In this document: positions 30,700-39,100 of the stretch, in pieces
How positions within the stretch are numbered: the first letter of the stretch is position 1
How the letters are laid out: each line of letters opens with the position of its first letter
Source of the DNA: Collybia mongolica
Lineage: Eukaryota; Basidiomycota; Agaricomycetes; Agaricales; Clitocybaceae
Assembly: GCA_013420905.1 (NCBI GenBank)
Contig: JAAXNY010000026.1
Coordinates: 1-45,464, forward strand
DNA: 45,464 bases
Direction of reading: 5' to 3'
Program-made: the position numbers and the translations under genes
The notes under the pieces: generated by a model
Database searches by the model: none
What the model saw: the letters and a program-made list of their open reading frames with translations, nothing else
Told to the model about the DNA's origin: nothing

Positions 30700-32455
30700 C
30701 ATTGTTACAAGTTCACTAGTCTACCCATGTACTCAAACACAACTATGGCTTTTTGTTTCGCAACCTGTTCTATCTCAGGCCAGATTTCTGGAGTTTAGGG
30801 TCATGCCAGGTAGCGCGCGGTCATAGGTATCATCAAACGGGATCGAGCATTCTATTAAAGTGAGTCAGTACAAGCTAGAGACACAGGGAGGTTCGACGAA
30901 CCTCGCACGTATGTACGCGGTCAATCAAGCCGTTTACGACGGTGATCAGGTATTTGGACATCTGAGTTATCTGGACATCTGAGTTGAAGGAATGCAGGCG
31001 CAGGAGAAACCGCCGTACGCGGCCTCCATTCGAAATGGGGAAGTGAAACGCAGGAGGAAACTCCGCACGTTGCGCATTGGCTGGAGTGGGATCACGGAGT
31101 GGGTAGTTTTCTATTCCAGGAGGGAGCCAAGGCGTTGTAAATTGGATTCTTTGAATATTTGGGATGTGGGAGGCGACGAGTTGATCCTTGCGCAGTAGAC
31201 TTGAGAGAGTGCCGGTGGGGAGCAGACCCCGTTACACGAGAAAGGCGAGGTTCGAGGAACCTCGGGTATACAGGACTCCACGAGTGGAACCGGGTCAGTA
31301 CTGAGATGGCGATGATCTCACAGGCAGAGGCACTGACCGTATAACATGGTTTGGCCCTCAAATCGGTGAGTACGCTACGTCGTCAAGTGGCTTTTCGGCG
31401 AAGATCAGATGCCAGCCATGTGTAAACGCTCGGGGAAGTCGAGGTTCGACGAACCTTGCCTGCTAAGAACAATGATTCGTATGTTTGAGGCTAAGGACTA
31501 CAAGCGCAGGAGAAATACCCGCGCGCTGCGCCTGCTCGAATAAAGAAGAGAAACGCAGGAGGAAACTCCGTACGTTGGGTATCGGCTGGAGTGAGATTGG
31601 GGACTGAGGGGGTTTTCCATTCTAAAAGAGGGAGCCCTGCGCTCGACGGCTTAACATTCCAAGCCTTAGATACTGGTTTCTTTGAATATTTGGGATGTGG
31701 AAGATGGCGAATCGAACCCTGCGCAGTAGATTCTAAGAGTACCGGCGGGGATCAGATGCCGTAGAAACGAGAAAGGCGAGGTTCGAGGAACCTCGGGTAT
31801 ACAGGACTCTACGAGAGAATTGCATCAGTACTGAGGTGGCGATGATTTCACGGACGGAGGTACTAACCGTACAACTTTGTTTAGCCCTCAAATCGGGTGA
31901 GAGTACGCTACGCCGTCAAGTGGCTTTTAGGCGGAGGTCAGATGTCAGCCATGGAGGGCGGAAACATGATGTTCGACGAACCTCGCGTATACGTGCCTAA
32001 AGAAACGAGTTAGGATTGGTCCGAGGATGCGTTGGTGGGGTTGAGGATGAACGAACGTCGTTCCACCTTGAGGTCAAACGAGTATGTCGGTACTCAAGCC
32101 GTTTTCGCGGGCGGTCAGGCGGTTGTTGCGTCGTAATTGTATACAGAATCTACGCGAAAGAATTGGTCAAAGTGAGAGAGAAGACGCTCTTTTGACGAAC
32201 TTTGTCCATCTGAGGTACGTTCCTTTTGATAGGTCACGTTGAGGTTTTGAGTAGGCGCAAGAGTTTGCGTGGCTAGAGTGGGTCCCAATGCAGGAGAACG
32301 GCGAGGTTCGACGAACCTCGGGCGTCGAGAATGTTCGGTTTAGGATGAAGAAATCGGGCGAGAAGAGATACAGGCGCAGGAGCAGACCCCGTACGCTGTA
32401 GTAGTCCGAGATGTATAAGGCAGACGCAGGGGCAGACCCCGTACGTTGTGTAGTG
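30700..32455. repeat. Composite repeat array, right arm (R1)
   Basis: Plus-oriented array, inverted partner of 4011-5640. Palindromes: 30888-30904 (GAC centre), 31247-31263 (GAG), 31441-31457 (right end degraded), 31778-31794 (GAG), about 31971 (left half degraded) and 32303-32319 (GAC). The GAG-centred class recurs after 531 bp, which gives the unit length. CAGGAG...CCGTACG pairs lie near 30998/31050, 31505/31557 and 32372/32425. Confidence 0.8.
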
Positions 32456-32756
32456 GTGGGAGCGGAACAGGTTGCGGAACAAGTGACGAGTCCGATAATT
32501 GAACCGATAGACCGCCGGTGTTCCAGACTCGGTGATCTCGGCGATAAGTTGTCACCTGACTGTTGAATTGTTCTTTGGGCGCGTTTTCGTCACTTCTTCC
32601 TTTCCACCCCATCCCCACCGACCTTTCACCACACCACGACGACCTCAACAACGATCCACTTGGTGTTGCGGGGCCTGCTCCCAATACCATCTTCTCTCTT
32701 CGTTCTACAGTAGAGTTGCGGGGTTTGCTCCTGACGCTACTCCTTCTGTCTCGACA
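32456..32756 (+). promoter_or_regulatory. A-block copy R1, truncated
   Basis: Matches the first 300 bp of the central A-block almost base for base, then breaks off at about 32756 into unrelated sequence. It lies 380 bp in front of the short 911-related gene at 33140, so the block again precedes a member of that family. Confidence 0.65.
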
Positions 32757-33139
32757 CTAAGTCAATCCTTCGGCCCTCCTCAGTCACGCTCGCGAGGAAG
32801 TATTTCGGCAGGTGGGCTTGTACCTAGAAGCAACCTTGCGCCCTCTAAGTCCACGCGCTCCGCATACTCAGCCCTTTGTCTCGTAAGTTGCCATTTGATG
32901 TTGAAACTTATATTTCTGACCGTCTGCGCCAGCCAAACCCTTCTCTGCCGTGCCCGTCTGTGGTGTCCCTAGTTTCCCCGTTGTAGGTGAGCATCTTTCA
33001 TCTTTCCACGCTACGGCATTTAGTTGTGTGTTTATGTCAAGTTTATCATGCTTATTAGTGTTATCAGATCCGCTTAGTTAGGTATAATTACGCGCTGTAT
33101 GTAACTACCGAAGTGCATTAACAACACTTCACTAATAGG

Positions 33140-33664
33140 ATGTCAGATAGAGTGATAACCCACCACCTTCAGTTAACCATGCCGCTCCTGGCACCGATGG
33201 CCTCCGACGATCAGACTGGCGAGAAATTTCATATCATCCGCCCTTCTCAATTTGTTCCGCTTGATGAAGAGTTAGATTTCGATCGAATGGTCAACCCAAC
33301 TAGCGGCCAACAGCCCGGAGAGAACTGGGAAAGGTTTAAGGTGCGGAGAGAACAAGCCCTTCTGCGCTGGAAGAAGGTGGAGACATTCCGGGAGAAGACT
33401 AATCGAGAGGCACGAGAACGTAACGCAGTAAAAAACGAACCCAGGAACAGATCCACCGTTTATGTCTGGATGCAGGATGAGAAGGACCCAAGTGCTTATC
33501 GTCGGGTTGTGGTCAGAACAGCATGTGTGAAGTCCGTGTTCTATGACACACCACCATGGGGCCGATTTTACTCGTTCCACTACAATGAATGGGATCTTGT
33601 TCCTTACATCTCCCGACCAGTAGGATATGACTCTGAAAGGGAACTTGACTCGGATGATGATTAG
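33140..33664 (+). CDS. 174-aa protein sharing a module with the 911-aa protein
   Basis: Single frame from ATG to TAG. Residues about 50-155 align along their length with residues about 350-460 of the 911-aa protein: SGQQPGENWERFKVRREQ matches SGQKPGEDWETFKARKEK, STVYVWMQDEKDP matches STVYVWEKDEEDP, and GRFYSFHYNEWDL matches GRFYWSYCNEWDL. The tail is acidic (SERELDSDDD). Function unknown; the module probably folds independently. Upstream, 32757-33139 contains GTAAGT at about 32884 and TTGTAG near 32986, suggesting an intron in the leader or another exon. It is the last gene before the retroelement zone. A real gene is likely because the module is conserved without frame damage. Confidence 0.75.
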   Translation: MSDRVITHHLQLTMPLLAPMASDDQTGEKFHIIRPSQFVPLDEELDFDRMVNPTSGQQPGENWERFKVRREQALLRWKKVETFREKTNREARERNAVKNEPRNRSTVYVWMQDEKDPSAYRRVVVRTACVKSVFYDTPPWGRFYSFHYNEWDLVPYISRPVGYDSERELDSDDD

Positions 33665-34059
33665 GAACTTCGGGAATGCTGAGATGTGGACCTTGTGATA
33701 CTAATTCACCAAAGACATCTGACTCAGATGCCCCAGATGTGGAAATATCTTGGACTTGATCATTCCCGTCACCTCTTGCTTGCTGCTAAACCCGGCCCAC
33801 CACGATTTTTTGACTTTTTTTGATGTGTATTTGTAGTCTCCTGTGCTAGTCCCCATTGTACTTACTGCTGTTATATAAATGTATAAAGATTGGAGATAGG
33901 GAGAATGTGTGATGGTGGTAAGAGAGAGCTATTGATTATTGTCTCATGCACACCGGGCCTTACCTCTTAGTGAGCCGGCGTGCCCTTTATTGGCGTGCGT
34001 CGGGGAACCAGGACTTTTACCTAATAATCTACTTGTGAAGAACATGGGTATGTTCCAGT
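33665..34059. other. Downstream intergenic, nothing recognised
   Basis: Presumably the 3' UTR and terminator of the 174-aa gene (T-rich stretch near 33810-33830), then unique DNA. No gene or repeat is seen. Confidence 0.5.
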
Positions 34060-34452
34060 CGCAGTTGTTGGCAGTTGTTGGCTAGCCATCCACAGTTGTC
34101 CACAGTCGTTGACAGTCGTACGACTCTTTGATAGTCCTCTGAAGTGTGTTTCTACCATGATTCAAACTTACATTACTCTCATGCCTCATACTGACAACAG
34201 AATGTACGCCCAGTATTGTCATTGGCAGTCGTTAGACTCCATCCAAAAGTTGTGCACCTCACAACTGTCTCTCCCAGTGTTGTTGTTTCCAGTTGCAGTT
34301 GTTGGCAGTTGTATGACTCCATCCAAAAGTTGTGCACCTCACTTATAGTCCTCTGAAGTATGTTTTAACCATGGTTCAAACTTATATTGCTCTCAGAACT
34401 GCCTCTCCCAGTGTTGTTGCTGGCAGTTGTATGACTGTATCCAAAAGTTTTG
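34060..34452. repeat. Subtelomeric tandem repeats before the retroelement zone
   Basis: Imperfect repeats of 'tagtcctctgaagtgtgttt...accatgattcaaac' (34129 and 34346) and 'ggcagttgtatgactccatccaaaagtt' type units (about 34070, 34225, 34300 and 34420). The array ends at GGGGTTAGGG (34453-34462), where retroelement sequence starts. This is plausibly the old chromosome end. Confidence 0.75.
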
Positions 34453-34456
34453 GGGT

Positions 34457-34643
34457 TAGGGTGGACGACAACAAAAACGCGAAGCGTTTTTGTTGGAGGA
34501 TATAGTTGAGTAGGCGAAATTTACCGATAAGGATCGATGGAGGAGACCACCGGTCGGATCCTTTCGTCTTTTAAGACTCTTCAGATCGGTTTTAGGGTGT
34601 ATACGGGTTGCTGCGGACTTTAGCTTTGTTCCGAAGTTAGGCT
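34457..34643 (-). mobile_element. Truncated retroelement copy (187 bp), A-type terminal repeat
   Basis: It starts at TTAGGG|TGGACGAC on the centromere side, which is the element's RNA 3' end, and stops inside the terminal repeat at GTTAGGC. It contains the 3' hairpin (34469-34495) and a complete hammerhead. Truncation on the telomere side equals 5' truncation of the RNA, as expected from incomplete reverse transcription. Confidence 0.8.
34523..34590 (-). ncRNA. Hammerhead ribozyme 1 (A-type)
   Basis: On the minus strand: helix I ACCGAU...AUCGGU (6 bp), core CUGAAGA, helix II GUCU with a UAAA loop and AGAC, then GAAA, then helix III GGAUC...GAUCC capped by an internal GACC/GGUC hairpin, then the cleavage triplet CUU. 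The predicted cut is between plus positions 34529 and 34528. This is the type I layout (open helix I). All invariant core bases are present. Activity is predicted, not shown. Confidence 0.85.
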
Positions 34644-35062
34644 AGGGTGGACGACAACAAAAACGCGAAGCGTTTTTGTTGGAGGATATAGTTGAGGGAC
34701 GGAAAGTTACCGATAAGGATCGATGGAGGAGACCACCGGTCGGATCCTTTCGTCTTTTAAGACTCTTCAGATCGGTTTTAGGGTGTATACGGGTTGCTGC
34801 GGACTTTAGCTTTGTTCCGAAGTTAGGCTAAAGTCGGGATACTTAGTCATCTACCTGTCAGAGGCGGCCAATGGCCATTTGCGCGCATGACAGATGCGCA
34901 GTCGCTTCCATAGCGTCTGGCAGATCGGAATAGAACACGACATCGCCGAAGCGGGCTTACTAACTCTGCCCGAAGGCAGTGTGTTGGGCACCAATCGGCG
35001 ACCGTCTATTAACGACCTTGACAATCTGTGGGAACAATGCCTTCCGGATTACTCCGGTTAGC
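34644..35062 (-). mobile_element. Truncated retroelement copy (419 bp), A-type terminal repeat
   Basis: Same 3' end (GGGTGGACGAC) as the neighbouring copies, extending further into the terminal repeat before stopping at CTCCGGTTAGCG, where the next copy starts. It carries its own hammerhead and stem-loop. Small differences from the full-length A element (GTGTGTTGGG instead of GTGTTTTGGG) show it is a separate insertion. Confidence 0.8.
34709..34776 (-). ncRNA. Hammerhead ribozyme 2 (A-type)
   Basis: Same structure as 34523-34590, with helix I ACCGAU/AUCGGU, core CUGAAGA and GAAA, and a 4-bp helix II with a UAAA loop. Confidence 0.85.
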
Positions 35063-35124
35063 GTGGACGACAACAAAAACGCGAAGCGTTTTTGTTGGAG
35101 GATATAGTTGAGGGACGGAAGGTT

Positions 35125-35193
35125 ACCGATAAGGATCGATGGAGGAGACCACCGGTCGGATCCTTTCGTCTTTTTAAGACTCTTCAGATCGGT
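35125..35193 (-). ncRNA. Hammerhead ribozyme 3 (A-type, element 1 3' copy)
   Basis: As ribozyme 1 but with one extra A in the helix II loop (GUCUU AAA AAGAC possible). Core CUGAAGA/GAAA and helices I and III are unchanged. Confidence 0.85.
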
Positions 35194-35218
35194 TTTAGGG
35201 TGTATACGGGTTGCTGCG

Positions 35219-35252
35219 GACTTTAGCTTTGTTCCGAAGTTAGGCTAAAGTC
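35219..35252 (-). ncRNA. Conserved stem-loop next to the hammerhead
   Basis: Minus-strand RNA stem GACUUUAGC pairs with GCUAAAGUC (9 bp) around a 16-nt loop. Equivalents: 34802-34835, 39813-39846, and in the B-type 40378-40411 and 44967-45000, where the stem is GACUUUCGC with GUGAAAGUC. One A-U pair became C-G and another pair became G-U, so pairing is preserved. Role unknown; a binding site for the RT or a ribozyme-flanking element is possible. Confidence 0.65.
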
Positions 35253-36148
35253 GGGATACTTAGTCATCTACCTGTCAGAGGCGGCCAATGGCCATTTGCG
35301 CGCATGACAGATGCGCAGTCGCTTCCATAGCGTCTGGCAGATCGGAATAGAACACGACATCGCCGAAGCGGGCTTACTAACTCTGCCCGAAGGCAGTGTT
35401 TTGGGCACCAATCGGCGACCGTCTATTAACGACCTTGACAATCTGTGGGAACAACGCCTTCCGGATTACTCCGGTTAGCGGTAATGATTAGCAACCTTTC
35501 ACACGTCGCGGTCATTTCGGACCGGGCACGTGGCCTTTAACCGTCCATGTCGGGCCGGTGATCGGATCAAAGTTCGGTCCGGCTCAGGCGGGTTAGGTTG
35601 GGTTAACCGGTTAGGGTTAGGTTAGGTTAACGGTTAGGTTAGGGTTTGGGTTAGCTAATTCGTTCAATATCAGATTGACGTAGATCGGATGCATTAAGCA
35701 AACAAGTACTCACGGTTAGGGTTAGAGTTAGGGTTAGTATGTCTCTAAGAGCCTCGGTTAATACCGTCTGTCGCTAGGACATAAATCGTGGTACTTACAA
35801 AGTATCAACAACGGTTTAATTTTTATCCGCTAAGAATAGATGGAAACAATACCCACGGGCCGCAACAAGAGCGTCCCCGAAGGTAAACAAACGCACGCAC
35901 GTAAGCGAGCCGTTCCGGGTCTAAGGAGTTCCCCGCACAGGGAAAGGGATCTACCGGTATATCTCCGCCGATCAAATTCGGCTGCTTTTCGCCACATTGG
36001 ACTACTTAGACTCACGCTGTCATAAGACCAGCGGTCGTGGGACCGATAGAGATCTGATAGGTTAACTCCGACCAGGGATGGCAAGAAGCTCACACGCTGC
36101 TACGCCCCAGAGCGCCCGATCAACTTGGACCGGGGCAACAGGTTAAGT

Positions 36149-39100
36149 TCACACGACGTCCTCCACTCGAGTGGGTTCGCCGCGGATATTGTATAGGAAC
36201 GACAGATTTTGTCTTTCTAGAGAACCGGTCGAGCTAGTGTCATCACTAGAGTCATTAGCTGGTTCGTCATCGTTAGATTCTAGGGACATATTCTGTTCCA
36301 GAGCTTGTTCTTCCATCTTGGATAATACAATCTTTTTCCAAAGACTAGTAAGGTCAAATAAATTACGTGTCCGTTTCTTGGACACGATGAATCGACGTTT
36401 ATCGAAACCTATTTTCGTAATGTCAGGGATAGGTGCGAACCCATCCGCCGTCTCGATCAAGGAGTTAAACTCCTCGACCGAGGACTTCAGACCGTGAAGG
36501 TCCGAACTGAATTTCGGGAACACAATACCGTATCGGTTATGTGTGGCAGCGTTAATCCAACCCCGCCAGGTTCCGAGAACTGTATCTCCGAGTTTCTTAG
36601 CGTTGAAGTAATCCCACGCAAGGTTATATTCGGACTTAAGCACAAGAATGTCACTAGAGCGTTGCCGTGACTCAGAATGGCGTTTTTCCCACCGTTCTCG
36701 TACATTATGCTTAATCCAGGAATAGACCAAGTCAGCTGGATAACCACGTTTGATATAAAGGGCAGCCAAGCCCGATATAGCGTCCTGGTAGTGTGTATAA
36801 AGACTACAGAGTGTGGCCAGCCGTGACATTTCTCCCACGAATGTCCCCCGTTTCACATCTAGGGGGTGGGAAGAAATCCATGGGATTCTTTCTTGATGCG
36901 AACGTGCTTTGCGATAGGGCATCCACTGTAACTCCGAATATTGATCGCGATACAGGGTTAAGTCCAGGAAAGGCTGATGCGATTCCGACACGTTCCATTC
37001 AATAACACAGCCATCGAATTGAACACACGCGAGGTGATTGAGTGCTTCCGCTTCTGAGGAAGCATATACAATCGCCGCGCAATCATCGATGTAGCGCCCG
37101 TAAAAAGGTACGAGCGTGTTAGTCAAGATTCCACAAGATTCTTCGAAGAACCAGCCGAATAAGTTGGCTAAGTCCGGAGAAGATGCGACGCCCATAGCTA
37201 GGCCGCGCGTTTGTTTGTAGAATTTATCTTGAAACTGCGTAATCAGGTTACTATTTCCAGTCGTGAGACACCGAACAAAGATATCGTATTCATGTAATTC
37301 TTGTTTGGTAAGCCGGTCTTTACACGTGTCAAAGCTTTCGCCAAAATAGTGCCTCTCGTAGAGATTGAGTATGACCTCAAAACATCTCTCTATGGGTATA
37401 TTTGGGTAGAAAGCGACTACGTCGCCGGTAACGATATAGAATCGTCGTCCACGTTGGAATTTTACCTGCCTTAATTTTAGCACCAAGTCTTTTGTTCCGT
37501 GTATAACGGTTGGTGCCGATTTCACAATCGGTTTAAGGATTTTACTCACGTACTTCGCCGCAGGGTTTTGGATCGCACTATGACATGGAATGATGGGCCT
37601 CATCTTGACGGGTTCCTTGTGTATTTTGGGAATTCCATAAAAGATGGGAACGTTGTGCTTTTCCCCTTTCGGGGTTATTTGATGTCGCATAAAGATGCAG
37701 ACTTGCGGGTTGGAGATATGCGCTTCGCAAAGCTTTGCTATTTCCTCCATTTGGGTACATTGAGTTTTTAAATAACTATTTGCTACTAGCTCGTGTAAAG
37801 GTAAATAATTACTTTCATCGGCCAATAGATCTAAACATTTTTCTATAATCCAGTCTCGTTTAGATACAGCTATTCCCAGGTTCTTATCTGTGTTCGTAAC
37901 CACGTATTTGTTATCAAACAAGAACTTTCGAATGTGGGATACATTGGGCTCTAACGAGTAAAGGCGGCCCTTTGCTTCTTCACGGGGCATATTGCGGATC
38001 GTTTCATATACGAAGCCGCGGCCACGGGTGAGTCCTAATTCGAGATAGCTGGGTAACTTTGGGGGTTCTGCCGTTGATATGTGAGGTACCTCAAAGTCGG
38101 GATCATAGGGGGCGTCGTCGTTTTCGAACGTAAACTTAAGACGCCAGCGAATTCTTCGATCGAAGTCGCTCCACGCATCTTTCAATAATTGAGTGTTGCG
38201 CGGTGTGGGGAACATAAAATTCATTCCCACACTAAGGTCATGTTCGATTTCGATTGGCAAGCTTACTTCAGGGGAGCGGTGAACATAAGATTTATACTGG
38301 GATGCCGTAATAATGTTTACAGGAGTACGTAATAATATGTAATTGATTGCGTCCGGGTAAGATAACGTTAGTATGGAATCCGGGTAGGTGGAAGGATGAT
38401 CGTACCGGAATACGACATTAGGGGATAGACGCGCGTCTACCGGCCCCGTCCTCGACCATTGCCCGGCTTGCCGCCTCGACCGCGGTTGCCTCCGCGGAGA
38501 GGTTTCCCGCCCCGAACTGCCGATACCCTGGCCTTCTTGGCCGGCTTGGGTACGTATGGTTCGGCGGCTCTCGAGCGTTTCAGCTTCGATGAACCGGCGG
38601 CGGTGTTGTTGCGATTGGGCGAAGACTTGGACTTCTTCCCTTGATCCTAAAGGGGAATCTAAAGTTAGCCGAGAGGAAGAAGCAAATGCGTTAGCACTTA
38701 CCTTTCCCTTGGCGCCTTTACCGGAGGTCTTCGCTGCGTTGAGCTTCTTCATTTGCGCGGCTACTGCTTTGTCGACCATCGACTGGACCGTCGATTTGTC
38801 ATTGCCGGAGAGATCGGTCATCTCAACGTCAGCCGCTTGCTTGAGCGTTACCTTTTTCTTAAAGCGGAGGGCCCGTGCGTCCTCCTGCATTTCCGTGATG
38901 GTAACCACACGGTAGGCATACACGACGCAGTCGTCCCTGACTTGTTTGCCAAGTTCGAACTGCGCGTCGCTCATCTTAAACCCCTGCAACTCCGGTTCCC
39001 CAGCCGCGTTGGTAACAAACATCGGTACCTCCGATGCTTTCAGGCGCTGCGAATAGTGGGCTTCCACTATCGGCTGAAGTTCCTTAAACAGGTTCCTCGG

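Larger units (their letters stand above)
35063..35656 (-). repeat. 3' terminal repeat (pLTR) of element 1, A-type
   Basis: Bounded by TGGACGAC at the RNA 3' end and by a telomere-like tract (35586-35656: variants of GGTTAGG, GGTTAACGG, GGGTTTGGG) at its 5' end. It contains the 3' hairpin, a hammerhead, a stem-loop (35219-35252) and several smaller inverted repeats. It matches 39654-40215. Confidence 0.85.

Noticed and set aside
368..32319. CRISPR-like array suggested by the recurring palindrome
   Set aside because: Spacing is irregular (about 55 to several hundred bp), spacers are repeated, and the host is a eukaryote.
3735..32756. Classical composite transposon with clean terminal inverted repeats
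   Set aside because: The A-block continues past the left edge while the right edge is truncated, and I could not find a target-site duplication. An inverted segmental duplication fits equally well.
35830..36093. 87-codon minus-strand frame after the RT gene, conserved in element 2 (40988-41251), and a 61-codon frame on the other strand
   Set aside because: The whole 3' UTR is conserved at about 99%, so an open frame is expected to persist. There is no splice or start context and no recognisable protein features.
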